The translations under genes were made by a program, and so were the position numbers. Positions 25,440 to 36,818 of a stretch of DNA of 64,000 nt are shown piece after piece (the stretch's first letter is position 1; each line of letters begins with the position of its first letter). This stretch comes from CAYWWM01 sp965198025. GTDB lineage: Bacteria > Acidobacteriota > Terriglobia > 2-12-FULL-54-10. Where the stretch lies: NCBI GenBank assembly GCA_965198025.1, contig OZ240237.1:2914001-2978000 (forward strand), written 5' to 3'. The notes below the pieces were generated by a model. The model did no database searches. It was not told the origin of the DNA and worked only from the letters and a program-made list of their open reading frames with translations.

Positions 25440-26465
25440 ATGAAGGCGATCCGCATTCATGAGCACGGCGGTGTCGAACAGCTCCGCATCGAGGAACTAG
25501 ATGTGCCCCAGCCCGGCCCGGGACAAATTCTGATCGGCGTCCGCGCCGCCGCGCTGAACCAACTCGACCTCTGGGTTCGGAAGGGGATTCCCGGCGTAAA
25601 GCCGCCTTTGATTCTGGGTAGCGACGCTGCGGGCGTCGTGGAACAGGTGGGCAGCGGGGTGACGCAATTCTCCGTCGGAGACAAGGTTCTTCCGCAACCG
25701 GGCTTTGGGTGCGGCCGCTGCAAGGAATGCCAGAGCGGGAGGGACCACTACTGCCCGCAGTACGGCATTCTTGGCGAGCACAAGGACGGCGTGCAGGCGC
25801 AGCAGATCGTTGTGCACGAGAACCGGGCCGTTCAGATGCCGGCCAACTTGAGTTTCGAAGAGGGCGCGGCGATTCCACTCGTCTACCTCACCGCCTGGGA
25901 GATGATGGTCAACAAAGCCGGTGTCCGCCCCGGAGACATGGTGCTGGCAGTGGCCGTGTCGAGCGGGGTCGGCAGCGCTGCCGTTCAGATCGCCAAGGCG
26001 CATGGCGCCCGTGTGATTGCCACAGCGGGCACAACGAAACTCGATCGGGCACGCGCGCTGGGTGCGGACTGGGTGCTCGATCACTACAAGCAGGACATCG
26101 CCAAAGAGGTGAAGGCGATTACCGGCGGGCGGGGAACGGATATAGTCGTGGACCACGTAGGGGCTGCCACTTGGCAGGCCAGTTTGCGCTGTCTAGGCAA
26201 GGGTGGCACGCTTATTCTCTGCGGCGCCACAACCGGCCCAGAGGTCAAGATGGACCTCCGTTTCCTCTTCATCCGCCAACAGTCCATCCTCGGCTCGACT
26301 ATGGGCTCCAGCGGCGATCTGTTTCGCATCATGGACATGGTGGAGGCAGGTAAACTGCGGGGTGTCGTGGATAAGGTCTTCCCCTTTACCGAAGTCGCAG
26401 CTGCCCACCAGCACCTCGAAAGCTGCCAGCACTTCGGCAAAGTAGTGCTGAGCTTCAGTGCGTGA
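25440..26465 (+). CDS. medium-chain dehydrogenase/reductase, zinc-lobe type
   Basis: A 341-residue NAD(P)-dependent oxidoreductase of the MDR superfamily. The N-terminus reads MKAIRIHEHGGVEQLRIEEL as in quinone oxidoreductase-like members. The structural zinc lobe is present (CGRCKECQSGRDHYC), and the Rossmann motif appears as AVSSGVGSAAVQIAKAHGAR. In contrast, the catalytic zinc ligands are missing: the Cys of classic alcohol dehydrogenases is replaced in LNQLDLW and the GHE motif by GSDAAG. This supports a reductase that uses no catalytic metal. The 184 bp after pckA hold no supported gene. Confidence 0.85.
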   Translation: MKAIRIHEHGGVEQLRIEELDVPQPGPGQILIGVRAAALNQLDLWVRKGIPGVKPPLILGSDAAGVVEQVGSGVTQFSVGDKVLPQPGFGCGRCKECQSGRDHYCPQYGILGEHKDGVQAQQIVVHENRAVQMPANLSFEEGAAIPLVYLTAWEMMVNKAGVRPGDMVLAVAVSSGVGSAAVQIAKAHGARVIATAGTTKLDRARALGADWVLDHYKQDIAKEVKAITGGRGTDIVVDHVGAATWQASLRCLGKGGTLILCGATTGPEVKMDLRFLFIRQQSILGSTMGSSGDLFRIMDMVEAGKLRGVVDKVFPFTEVAAAHQHLESCQHFGKVVLSFSA

Positions 26466-26671
26466 GTCCGGCGGCACGCATTTGCCGGGCCGCGGAAAGA
26501 ACCCTTTCTATTTCCTGCGCCTCAGTTCCGAGAAATATCTCAATAAAACAGACGCAGGCGGTTCCCGCAGCTCAACCCGTTTAGCTCCCCGGTTCGGCAA
26601 TGGCAGGAACAGGTGGGAGATACTGATCCTTAGCTCCCGGACGAGCCGAAAGCTCTTCAGTGCTGGAACGG

Positions 26672-27169
26672 ATGGACGAAGCTACCTTCCAGGCCTTCTA
26701 CCAGTAGATCGCGCCGACATTGCGGGCCTTTATCCGGCGCGCCTCAGCAGATGCAGCTCTGGCGGACGACGTTTTTCAGGAAACGTTCTACCGGTTCCTA
26801 CGAGCGAAGCTGCCGCTATTGGAACGGCGGCAGATGCGAGCTTACCTGTACCGAACCGCAATGTCTCTGCTCTCGGATCACTGGCGAAGACTCCAGCGGG
26901 AGCGTCGTTGGCGTCTGGGCATGCTGTTCGCGAAACCGACGGTGGAAACGAATTTTGTCGGCGGGGATGTGGAGCGTCTGTTCGGACAGCTCAAGCCTCA
27001 GGAACAGGCGCTGCTGTGGCTGGCTTACGTGGAAGGCTTCGACCACCGGGAGATCGCGGCAGCCTTGCCGGTCAAGGAAAAGAGCGTGCGCGTGCTCCTG
27101 TTTCGGGCACGAAAGAAATTAGCGGGCATTCTGACAAAAGAAGGATTTGGTCCGGAGGAAGGGTTATGA
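26672..27169 (+). CDS. ECF-type RNA polymerase sigma factor with an in-frame TAG
   Basis: Region 2 and region 4 of an extracytoplasmic-function sigma factor are clear: ALADDVFQETFYRFLRAKLP and LLERRQMRAYLYRTAMSLLS in sigma-2, then LKPQEQALLWLAYVEGFDHR and EIAAALPVKEKSVRVLLFRA in sigma-4. Read from the ATG at 26672, the frame gives MDEATFQAFYQ, a TAG at 26705-26707, then IAPTLRAFIRRAS. These are just the residues expected at the start of the family, so the amber codon sits inside the natural N-terminus. Without it the first usable start is TTG at 26720, which lacks a ribosome-binding site and would drop helix 1. It overlaps the anti-sigma gene by ATGA. A base error, a pseudogene or recoding are the options. 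Confidence 0.75.
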
Positions 27170-27669
27170 AGGCATTCGTTTGTCCCCACGAAAGCGCCGT
27201 GTGGCGGGCCGCCCGTGCAGCCCATTGGGATGAGTCGCTGACGGCGCACCTTCGGGAATGCTCCGTCTGTAGGGAAATTGTGCAAGCGACGGGCTGGATG
27301 CAGACCTTGGCTCAGCCTGACGGGAATACTCTTGCCCTGCCGGATGCCAGTCTGCTGTGGCGGCAAGGCCGACTCTCTCAGAAACAGGCGGAGATGGAAC
27401 GGGCACTGAGGCCGCTGGATGCAATCGAGATCCTCCCGGCAGCGACCGCTGCGTTGGTGCTGGTGAGCTGGTTTCTCTGGAATCTTTATTCGGCGGGAGG
27501 CCTTTTCGCGTGGATTCAGACGCAGATGCTGCCCCAGATCTGGAGGATTACCTGGACAGCAGCAACCACAGCTCCGGAGGTATTCTCTTCCGAAGTCTTC
27601 TTGATCGCTGCCGCGGCTCTATCACTGGGCGCACTCCTCGCGACTTCGCCCCTGTTGGCAAAACAGTAG
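27166..27669 (+). CDS. zinc-finger anti-sigma-like membrane protein
   Basis: The 167-residue protein begins at the ATG that overlaps the sigma-factor stop codon (ATGA), so the two are translationally coupled. Its N-terminus holds AHLRECSVCREIV, an HxxxCxxC motif like that of zinc-binding anti-sigma factors. Two membrane segments follow, ATAALVLVSWFLWNLYSAGG and a C-terminal VFLIAAAALSLGALLATSPL. The layout, with a cytoplasmic zinc domain and membrane anchor, suggests that it holds the upstream ECF sigma factor at the membrane. The stimulus it would sense is unknown. Its stop lies 28 bp from the convergent rho gene. Confidence 0.7.
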   Translation: MKAFVCPHESAVWRAARAAHWDESLTAHLRECSVCREIVQATGWMQTLAQPDGNTLALPDASLLWRQGRLSQKQAEMERALRPLDAIEILPAATAALVLVSWFLWNLYSAGGLFAWIQTQMLPQIWRITWTAATTAPEVFSSEVFLIAAAALSLGALLATSPLLAKQ

Positions 27670-27697
27670 ATTTGGGGCAAGCGCCCGAGCGGAGTCT

Positions 27698-28981
27698 TCA
27701 CTTGGCGCTCATGGAGTTGAGGAAGTCGGCGTTGGATTTGACTTTGTTGAGGCGGTCGAGCAGCAGCTCCATGGCCTCGGTCGGCGCGAGCTGATTCAGC
27801 ACCTTGCGCAGCACCCAGACCCGGTTCAGCTCCTCCTTCGCCAGCAGCAGCTCTTCCTTCCGCGTCCCCGAACGGTTGATGTCAATCGCCGGAAACACCC
27901 GCTTGTCCACCAGCTTGCGGTCCAGAATGATCTCCGAGTTGCCCGTCCCTTTGAACTCCTCGAAGATCACGTCGTCCATGCGGCTGCCCGTCTCGATCAG
28001 CGCCGTCGCCACAATCGTCAAACTCCCCCCCTCTTCGATGTTCCGCGCCGCTCCGAAGAACCGCTTCGGCCGCTGCAGCGCGTTCGAGTCCACGCCGCCG
28101 CTTAATACCTTCCCCGACGGCGGCACAATCGTGTTGTACGCCCGCGCCAGCCGCGTGATCGAGTCCAGCAGTATCACCACGTCCCGCCGGTGCTCCACCA
28201 GCCGCTTCGCCTTCTCGATCACCATCTCCGCTACCTGCACATGCCGCGCCGCCGGCTCGTCAAACGTCGAGCTGATTACCTCCCCCTGCACCGACCGCTG
28301 CATGTCCGTCACTTCCTCCGGCCGCTCGTCGATCAGCAGCACCAGCAGCGTGATCTCCGGGTGGTTCCCCGTGATCGAGTTCGCTATCGATTGCAGCAGC
28401 ATCGTCTTGCCCGTCCGTGGCGGCGCCACAATCAGCGCCCGCTGCCCCTTCCCCTGCGGCGTCAGCAGGTCCATCACCCGCGAGGACAGATGCTCCTTGC
28501 CGACCTCCAGCCGTATCCGCTCCTGCGGGTACAGCGGCGTCAGATTGTCGAAGAATATCTTGTTGCGCGCTTCCTCCGGCGACTCGAAGTTGATCGCCTC
28601 GATCTTCACCAGCGCAAAGTAGTTCTCCCCCTCCTTCGGCGGCCGCACCTGCCCCGATATGGTGTCCCCCGTCCGCAGATCGAACCGCCGTATCTGCGAC
28701 GGCGATACGTAGATGTCGTCCGGCCCCGGCAGATAGTTGTAATCCGGCGACCGCAGAAACCCAAAACTCTCCGGCAGCGTCTCCAGCACTCCTTCCGCGA
28801 ATATCAACCCTTCCTTCTCCGCCTGCGCCTGCAGAATCCGGAAAATTAAATCCTGTTTGCGCAAGCCAGCCGCCCCGGATACACCGAGCTTCTTGGCCGC
28901 CTGGGCCAGTTTGGCAGCGCTCATTCCCTTCAGTTCCGACAAGTCCATACGCGTCTTCTGCGATGGCGGTGGTTCCGGCAT
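27698..28981 (-). CDS. rho: transcription termination factor Rho
   Basis: A hexameric RNA-dependent ATPase that terminates transcription. The 427-residue protein has the Rho N-terminal domain (LKGMSAAKLAQAAKKLGVSG), the cold-shock-like RNA-binding domain with GFLRSPDYNYLPGPDDIYVS, and the ATPase core: GQRALIVAPPRTGKTMLLQS (Walker A), VLLIDERPEEVTDMQRSV (Walker B and following), RLVEHRRDVVILLDSITRLA, and SLTIVATALIETGSRMDDVI. The first 11 residues may be replaced by a start at MDLSELKG (28948). The gene is strongly GC-biased at third positions, which opens long meaningless frames on the other strand. Confidence 0.97.
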   Translation of the reverse strand: MPEPPPSQKTRMDLSELKGMSAAKLAQAAKKLGVSGAAGLRKQDLIFRILQAQAEKEGLIFAEGVLETLPESFGFLRSPDYNYLPGPDDIYVSPSQIRRFDLRTGDTISGQVRPPKEGENYFALVKIEAINFESPEEARNKIFFDNLTPLYPQERIRLEVGKEHLSSRVMDLLTPQGKGQRALIVAPPRTGKTMLLQSIANSITGNHPEITLLVLLIDERPEEVTDMQRSVQGEVISSTFDEPAARHVQVAEMVIEKAKRLVEHRRDVVILLDSITRLARAYNTIVPPSGKVLSGGVDSNALQRPKRFFGAARNIEEGGSLTIVATALIETGSRMDDVIFEEFKGTGNSEIILDRKLVDKRVFPAIDINRSGTRKEELLLAKEELNRVWVLRKVLNQLAPTEAMELLLDRLNKVKSNADFLNSMSAK

Positions 28982-29144
28982 GCTCTTCGTTGCGGTCTGC
29001 TGTTCTAGTTTCTATTCAGGAAAATTCGGTAATGGTCTTTGGACCGGCTGGTCATCTGGAAAACTACCGTCCGGGGAGATTGCCGTTTCAAACAGATCGG
29101 CATCGATCCGCACCAGAATGGAAATAGAGGTCAGCCAGACTTCT

Positions 29145-31562
<2,418 letters not shown>

Positions 31563-31604
31563 GGATTCTCTGAATGCCTCCGAACCCGGGATGCGCCGCT
31601 TTCG

Positions 31605-32879
31605 CTATCCCGCCTTTTCCAGGAACTGTATGCTGATCTCCTGGTTCTCGACCATCTCACGGGTGACCAGGATCTCCCGCACCTTCTTCTGCGAAGGAAG
31701 ATGATACATGAGATCGAGCATCAAGTCTTCCAGGATCATGCGGAGTCCGCGCGCGCCAACCTTGCGCTCGAGCGCGAGGGACGCAATGGCTTCGAGCGCG
31801 GAATCGAGAAAGCGCAGCCGGACATTCTCAAATTCGAACAGCGCTTGGTATTGCTTCGTTAACGCGTTCTTGGGCTGTGTAAGAATCTGAATCAGCGCGC
31901 TGCGGTCCAGGTCATCAAGCGCGGCCACCACCGGAAGCCGTCCGACGAATTCTGGGATCAGCCCATAGCGGATCAGGTCCATGGGCTGTACCTTGTCGAG
32001 CAACTCGACGTTGCAGCGCGCCGTCGTAGGACCATTTGTGTCGGCGTGGAATCCCAGCGCCTTCTTGCCGATTCGCTTGGAGATGACCTTTTCGAGTCCT
32101 ACAAATGCCCCGCCACAGATGAACAAAATATTGGTGGTGTCGACGGGCGTGAATTCCTGATGGGGGTGCTTGCGGCCTCCCTGCGGAGGAACGTTGGCGA
32201 CCGTGCCTTCCAGAATCTTCAGCAGCGCCTGTTGGACTCCTTCGCCGGAAACATCTCTGGTAATGGATGGGTTCTCATCCTTGCGCGAAACCTTATCGAT
32301 CTCATCGATATAAATGATTCCGTGCTGGGCCCGCGCCACTTCGCCTCCGGCGCTCTGCAAAAGCTTCAAAATAATATTCTCAACGTCTTCGCCGACGTAC
32401 CCGGCTTCGGTCAGGGTGGTGGCGTCCACAATCGCAAACGGCACTTCGAGCAGACGCGCCAGGGTCTGCGCCAACAAGGTCTTCCCCGTACCGGTGGGGC
32501 CGATCAGCAGGATATTGCTCTTGGTGAGCTCCACTTCGCCGTTGCGCTGGCGACTCATTTGGATTCGCTTGTAGTGGTTATACACCGCTACCGCCAGCTT
32601 CTTCTTGGTCTTATGCTGGCCGATGACGTAATGGTCCAGAAAGTCCTTGATTTCCTGTGGTTTCGGCAGGTGGCTGGCGGTCGTCAGGGTGACCGGAGCG
32701 CGATCTTCCTCGAGGATCGAGTTGCAGACGGCAACGCATTCGTCGCAAATGTAGGCACGAGGATAGTCGCTAGGAGAAGAAATCAGCTTCCCGACAGCAT
32801 CCTGCGTCTTATGGCAAAAGGAACAGCGGAGGGTCTCATCCGATCCGGCTCGTTTCACCGCTGGCTTCTCCTTCCGCAC
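31605..32879 (-). CDS. clpX: ATP-dependent Clp protease ATP-binding subunit ClpX
   Basis: The unfoldase partner of ClpP, 424 residues. A GTG start at 32879 fits the family length. The N-terminal zinc domain is complete (LRCSFCHKTQ and YICDECVAVC, four Cys). The AAA+ module has NILLIGPTGTGKTLLAQTLA (Walker A), GIIYIDEIDKVSRKDENPSI (Walker B with the following Asp/Lys), pore-loop region and sensor 2. The loop KRIGKKALGF corresponds to the ClpP-contacting IGF-type loop. clpP lies 41 bp upstream and lon downstream. All are on one strand and probably one transcript with tig. Confidence 0.98.
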   Translation of the reverse strand: MRKEKPAVKRAGSDETLRCSFCHKTQDAVGKLISSPSDYPRAYICDECVAVCNSILEEDRAPVTLTTASHLPKPQEIKDFLDHYVIGQHKTKKKLAVAVYNHYKRIQMSRQRNGEVELTKSNILLIGPTGTGKTLLAQTLARLLEVPFAIVDATTLTEAGYVGEDVENIILKLLQSAGGEVARAQHGIIYIDEIDKVSRKDENPSITRDVSGEGVQQALLKILEGTVANVPPQGGRKHPHQEFTPVDTTNILFICGGAFVGLEKVISKRIGKKALGFHADTNGPTTARCNVELLDKVQPMDLIRYGLIPEFVGRLPVVAALDDLDRSALIQILTQPKNALTKQYQALFEFENVRLRFLDSALEAIASLALERKVGARGLRMILEDLMLDLMYHLPSQKKVREILVTREMVENQEISIQFLEKAG

Positions 32880-32920
32880 CGGGCAAGGAACAGGCCCGGA
32901 GTTCTGCTTTCGACTTGCGT

Positions 32921-33508
32921 TTACTTATGCTGGGTAATGATCTCGTCCACAAGCCCGTATTCTTTCGCCTGCTGCGCGTTCAAGATGAAATCGCGCTCCA
33001 CGTCCTGTGAAATCTTCTCGATGGACTGACCGGTGTGCCGGGAGAGCAGATCATTCGTAATCTCCCGCAGGCGCAGGATCTCGCGCGCTTGGATGTCAAT
33101 ATCGGTCGCCTGTCCGGAGAGCCCTCCGGCCCAAGGCTGGTGGATCAGAATACGGGTATTCGGAAGCGCAAACCGCTTGTTCGTCGCACCTGCCGCCAGG
33201 ATCAGGGCCGCCATGCTGGCCGCCTGCCCGATACAAATCGTCGAAACATCCGGGCGGACAAACTGCATGGTGTCGTAAATGGCCATTCCCGCCGTGATGG
33301 ACCCACCCGGGCTGTTGATATACAGGTAGACGTCCTTTTCCGGGTCTTCGGCCTCCAAAAACAGAAGTTGAGCCGTGACCAGATTCGCTACGGTATCGTC
33401 AACCGGAGTCCCGATGAAGATGATATTGTCTTTGAGGAGGCGGGAGTAGATGTCATAAGCCCGCTCGCCGCGGCTCGTCTGTTCCACCACCATTGGGACC
33501 AGTGCCAT
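32921..33508 (-). CDS. clpP: ATP-dependent Clp protease proteolytic subunit
   Basis: A 195-residue serine protease that assembles as a double heptamer. I choose the ATG at 33508 (MALVPMVVEQTSRGERAYDI), which has AGGG upstream. The ATG at 33565 would add 19 basic residues foreign to the family. The catalytic triad is readable: Ser in CIGQAASMAALIL, His in RILIHQPWAGGLSGQ and Asp in SQDVERDFILNAQQA. Also present is SPGGSITAGMAIYDTMQ. It lies between tig and clpX in the conserved order. Confidence 0.97.
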   Translation of the reverse strand: MALVPMVVEQTSRGERAYDIYSRLLKDNIIFIGTPVDDTVANLVTAQLLFLEAEDPEKDVYLYINSPGGSITAGMAIYDTMQFVRPDVSTICIGQAASMAALILAAGATNKRFALPNTRILIHQPWAGGLSGQATDIDIQAREILRLREITNDLLSRHTGQSIEKISQDVERDFILNAQQAKEYGLVDEIITQHK

Positions 33509-33597
33509 TCTAATACCCTGCTTCGCACGCCTCGGCTCCGGCGTCTTCCAGGTTGCCGGCCGCACTCACTAAGCCGAACAGCCTCTCTCCCGGTTCG

Positions 33598-34857
33598 CTA
33601 ACCTGCTTTGCTAGCCTGATGGAAGACGAAGTCGAGAGCCCTCTCAATGCGGAGCCTAGATTTCATCCTATCCAGGCCCCCCTCCCTTGTCAAGCGAGAC
33701 CGGATCGCCGCAACGTCGGTCTGGGTGGCGGAAGCGATTCGCTCGATCTCCTGATCCACGTCACTCTCTTCGGGCTCCAGATGTTCCCGATGCGCAATCT
33801 TTTCCAGGATGAACGTGCTCTTCACGTCCTCCACTGCCTCCTGGCGCTGCGCGGCGCGGACCTTGCCCCAGTCGAGCGCCATCGACTGCGGATCCACCCC
33901 CTGAGACGTGATCTGGCGGCGAAGCCGTTCCAGCCTTCGCTCAATCTGCCGTTCTACGAGCGTGTCGGGCACAGCAAAATCATGGAGGGCTACCAGTTGC
34001 TTGCGCAACTCCGCCCGGGCACGGTTCCCCGCCTCTTCCCGTTTGCTCTTTTCGATGTCTTCACGGACGTGCCGCCGGACCGCCTCCAGGGAATCGAAGT
34101 CGCCCAGCTCGCGGGCAAACTCATCGTCGAGTTCCGGCAGTTGTTTTCGCTTGATCCCCAAGACCTTCACCCGATACGGTACGGATTTACCCGCCAGGCG
34201 AGGGTCGCCATGGTCGGGCCGGTAGGCCACCTCAAAGGCAAGTTCCTGTCCGACTTCTGCTCCCCGCAGATTCTCGGTGAATTCCCGAACCGTGTTCGGC
34301 CCGCCGATTTCACACAGAATTTCGTCCACGCGAACGTCAGCTGACCCCTTTGCCGGCTCGCCTCCCTGAATAGCAATGCCAGCGAAATCGCCGTCGCGCA
34401 GGGGACGCGGGTCCACGTTGATATAAGCCGCAGCCTGTTCGCGCAATCCTTCCAATGCCTTCTCGACCTCTTCCTCTGGCACATCTGGCTGCGGGACTTC
34501 CACGCGCAAGCCGCTGTAGCCCGCCAATTCAAACACCGGAAGGACCTCCACCGTCGCCCTAAACTTCAGCGGCGCATCCTCCTCATACTGAACATCGGTC
34601 ACCGAAGGGTTCCCAACAGGTTCCCATTTTCGTTCGCGGGCCGCGGCCGCGAAGTATTCGGGAACCAGTTCCTGGAGCACTCGCGAGCGGATGTCATCCT
34701 GAAATCGCTGCCGGATGACGGACGCAGGCGCTTTGCCCGGGCGGAATCCGGGCAGCCGGGTGCGCCGCTGGAGCTCCCGAACCACAGCCTGCGCCCGTTC
34801 TTGGACCACTTGCGAAGGGACCTCTATTTCGACCACGCGATGGCAACTGTCCGACAT
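33598..34857 (-). CDS. tig: trigger factor
   Basis: A ribosome-bound chaperone with peptidyl-prolyl isomerase activity, 419 residues. The N-terminal ribosome-binding domain shows the signature TRLPGFRPGKAPASVIRQRF, which contains the GFRxGKxP loop that contacts uL23. The middle PPIase domain includes RPLRDGDFAGIAIQG and FAGIAIQ-type strands, and the C-terminal chaperone arms are highly charged (REEAGNRARAELRKQLVALH). GGGGAAG precedes the ATG. It is the first gene of the tig-clpP-clpX-lon block, with DUF3467 58 bp upstream on the same strand. Confidence 0.96.
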   Translation of the reverse strand: MSDSCHRVVEIEVPSQVVQERAQAVVRELQRRTRLPGFRPGKAPASVIRQRFQDDIRSRVLQELVPEYFAAAARERKWEPVGNPSVTDVQYEEDAPLKFRATVEVLPVFELAGYSGLRVEVPQPDVPEEEVEKALEGLREQAAAYINVDPRPLRDGDFAGIAIQGGEPAKGSADVRVDEILCEIGGPNTVREFTENLRGAEVGQELAFEVAYRPDHGDPRLAGKSVPYRVKVLGIKRKQLPELDDEFARELGDFDSLEAVRRHVREDIEKSKREEAGNRARAELRKQLVALHDFAVPDTLVERQIERRLERLRRQITSQGVDPQSMALDWGKVRAAQRQEAVEDVKSTFILEKIAHREHLEPEESDVDQEIERIASATQTDVAAIRSRLTREGGLDRMKSRLRIERALDFVFHQASKAG

Positions 34858-34914
34858 CTCTCTGCTTCCCCGGTCTCCCGGTTTCTCCTGGGTGTGCTCG
34901 GATCTTCGGAGTCT

Positions 34915-35226
34915 CTATTGAATCGCAATTTGTCCCGTCAATGGCGCCTTCGGATCCAGCTTGATTTCGCCGAAGGTATTCTCGTAGTGGTTGACGTTCT
35001 GACCCAGCACGTTCCACAGAGCCTTCGCCTGCTGCGGGCTCAGATAAACGCCTTGGAAATTCCGGATCTGAACGGCCTCCTGAGTTGTTTGCGACATCGT
35101 GCCGAACGACAGCAGAAAATCCCAAACGCTCATGCGAATTTGAACGCTGTTCGCGTAGCTCTCCCGGTACTCCGCCGTCTGTGTGATGCGAATTTCCGGT
35201 TGTTTCTGCTGCGTGGAGCCTGCCAT
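34915..35226 (-). CDS. DUF3467-family protein
   Basis: This 103-residue cytosolic protein of unknown function has the DUF3467 pattern: YANSVQIRMSVWDFLLSFG, then NFQGVYLSPQQAKALWNVLG and NHYENTFGEIKLD. AGGAGG stands 6 bp before the ATG. It lies immediately upstream of tig on the same strand, an arrangement that could mean co-expression with the protein quality-control block. No catalytic residues are evident. Confidence 0.8.
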   Translation of the reverse strand: MAGSTQQKQPEIRITQTAEYRESYANSVQIRMSVWDFLLSFGTMSQTTQEAVQIRNFQGVYLSPQQAKALWNVLGQNVNHYENTFGEIKLDPKAPLTGQIAIQ

Positions 35227-35400
35227 GAATCCTCCTGATTTCTGTTTCGGGACGGGCGTGGCTCATCATCACCCATGGGAACGGTCCTGTCAAGTTTTCG
35301 GGCCCGGAAGCAACATCCTTTCCCTCCCGGGGACTTTTCCGAACTTGTGCTAAGATGAAATGCAACCCCTTGCGAATCGAGGTCGTGTTGGGTTCGTCCA

Positions 35401-36120
35401 ATGAACGAAGAACTCCAGACTCTCATTGAACTGCAGCGGTTGGATACGTCCATCGCTGAGTTGGAGGCAGAAATCGACAGTCTGCCGCGCAAGATTGCAG
35501 AGGTCGAGAGTACGCTGGCGGAGCACATCCGGGAGGTTGAAGCCTCCAAAGCCCGGCTTGCCGAAAACCAGAGTAGCCGCCGCAAGCGGGAGAGCGACGT
35601 CTCGGCACACCGCGAAAAGATTTCCCGTTACAAGGACCAGGTCTTCGAGGTCAAGACCAACGAGCAATACCGCGCCCTACTGCATGAGATTGAGTTTCAT
35701 GAGGCCAATATCCGCAAGCTCGAAGACGCCATGCTCACCGAAATGATCGACTCAGAATCGCTCGAGAAGGAACTGCGGGAGAGCGAGAGGAATCTCGCCG
35801 CGGAGCAGGCCCGCGCCGAAAAGGAAATCGCGGCGGCCCGCCAGCATCAGCAACAGGATGAGTTAGAGCTCAGTTCGGCTCGCGCGGAGCGGACAACCGT
35901 CATAGGGCGGATTCCGCCAGTCTTATATGAGACCTACGAGCGCGTCGCCAAATTCCGCAAAGGGATCGGCGTAGCAGAGGTCCGCGACGGAACCTGCGGT
36001 GCGTGTCACGTGCGCCTGCGCCCGCAGGCCTACGCCGAGACCCGCCTGAACCAGCAGATCGTCACATGCGAAAGCTGCGGCCGGATTCTCTATTTCATGG
36101 CTGGGACGCCCGCGGAGTAG
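35401..36120 (+). CDS. coiled-coil protein with C4-type zinc ribbon
   Basis: A 239-residue protein of the C4-type zinc-ribbon family (DUF164, zf-RING_7). Residues 1-170 form long coiled coils (IELQRLDTSIAELEAEIDSL and beyond), including the conserved VKTNEQYRALLHEIEFHEAN. The C-terminus carries two CxxC pairs, GTCGACHVRLRP and VTCESCGRILYF, which bind one zinc. Members are widespread in bacteria and thought to be nucleic-acid-associated, but no function is established to my knowledge. It starts divergently from the DUF3467 gene (174 bp) and precedes rnhA by 13 bp, so the two are likely co-transcribed. Confidence 0.85.
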   Translation: MNEELQTLIELQRLDTSIAELEAEIDSLPRKIAEVESTLAEHIREVEASKARLAENQSSRRKRESDVSAHREKISRYKDQVFEVKTNEQYRALLHEIEFHEANIRKLEDAMLTEMIDSESLEKELRESERNLAAEQARAEKEIAAARQHQQQDELELSSARAERTTVIGRIPPVLYETYERVAKFRKGIGVAEVRDGTCGACHVRLRPQAYAETRLNQQIVTCESCGRILYFMAGTPAE

Positions 36121-36133
36121 ACCCGTCGAACCG

Positions 36134-36580
36134 ATGAAGGCTGTTACCCTCGTCACGGACGGATCCTGCATCGGGAATCCGGGTCCCGGCGGATGGGCGT
36201 GCCTTTTGCGCCATGGCAGCCACACTCGCGAGCTCTCTGGCTCTGCTCCTAACACCACGAATAACCGAATGGAACTGACTGCTGTGATTCAAGGATTGTT
36301 CGCCATCAAAGAGGCTTGCCACGTAAGGATCGAGACGGACTCGGAATACGTTCATAAGGGAATTACGGAGTGGATGGAGAGGTGGAGGCAGAACGGATGG
36401 CAGACCTCTGGCAAGAAGCCAGTTAAGAATCAGGACTTGTGGAAAGCGCTGGACGAAGCCTTGGCTCGCCACCGCGTTTCCTGGCAATGGGTCAAAGCCC
36501 ATGCCACTCACCCGGACAACATCCATGTCGATAGACTGGCCAATGACGCGGCCCGGCTTGAAGCGCGGAATGTGCGGTAA
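36134..36580 (+). CDS. rnhA: ribonuclease HI
   Basis: This enzyme cuts the RNA strand of RNA-DNA hybrids, removing primers and R-loops. The 148-residue protein has all catalytic acids in context: VTLVTDGSCIGNPGPGGWA (first Asp), NTTNNRMELTAVIQGL (Glu), RIETDSEYVHKGI (Asp), and NIHVDRLANDAAR (last Asp), plus the basic handle region WMERWRQNGWQ. Size and order are those of Escherichia coli RNase HI. It follows the zinc-ribbon gene by 13 bp. Downstream lies the selenocysteine mer-like unit with its own promoter. Confidence 0.96.
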   Translation: MKAVTLVTDGSCIGNPGPGGWACLLRHGSHTRELSGSAPNTTNNRMELTAVIQGLFAIKEACHVRIETDSEYVHKGITEWMERWRQNGWQTSGKKPVKNQDLWKALDEALARHRVSWQWVKAHATHPDNIHVDRLANDAARLEARNVR

Positions 36581-36740
36581 GTGCAAAAGCATAACACCTT
36601 TTACAGCTGACAGTTACAGAAAGGGAGAATTTGCAACCAATGTATCCTCCGTCGTATCAGCATAGGGGGGAGGAGCAGACGCCAGGACAGCAGACTATAT
36701 AGAGAGACCCGAACGAGCCCTGCCGGATTCCAATCGAGGG

Positions 36741-36769
36741 TTGACACTGTGGGCCCCCGTTCTTATAGT
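36741..36769 (+). promoter_or_regulatory. consensus sigma-70 promoter of the selenocysteine mer-like unit
   Basis: TTGACA (36741-36746) and TATAGT (36764-36769) are separated by exactly 17 bp. The predicted start near 36776 gives a leader of about 43 nt before the ATG at 36819. The 17-bp spacer differs from the 19-20 bp spacer of MerR-controlled mer promoters, and no merR-like gene or clear dyad is seen. The stretch 36581-36740 has no gene. Confidence 0.7.
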
Positions 36770-36818
36770 GGGGCTCTCAGCCAGGAGAGACGAAGAAGGA
36801 AAGGAAGAGCCTTCCAGC

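Noticed and set aside
25268..25462. 64-codon Lys/Arg/Ala-rich frame between pckA and the dehydrogenase
   Set aside because: It looks like a basic tail or histone-like fragment but overlaps the dehydrogenase start, has no ribosome-binding site and no recognised relative.
26705..26740. Reading the sigma-factor TAG as a selenocysteine codon
   Set aside because: The selenoprotein candidates here use TGA, the position in ECF sigma factors is not a Cys, and the possible stem has an 18-base loop.
27804..28849. Two long plus-strand frames opposite rho
   Set aside because: They come from the extreme third-position GC bias of rho; their products are Ser/Arg-rich and unrelated to any family.
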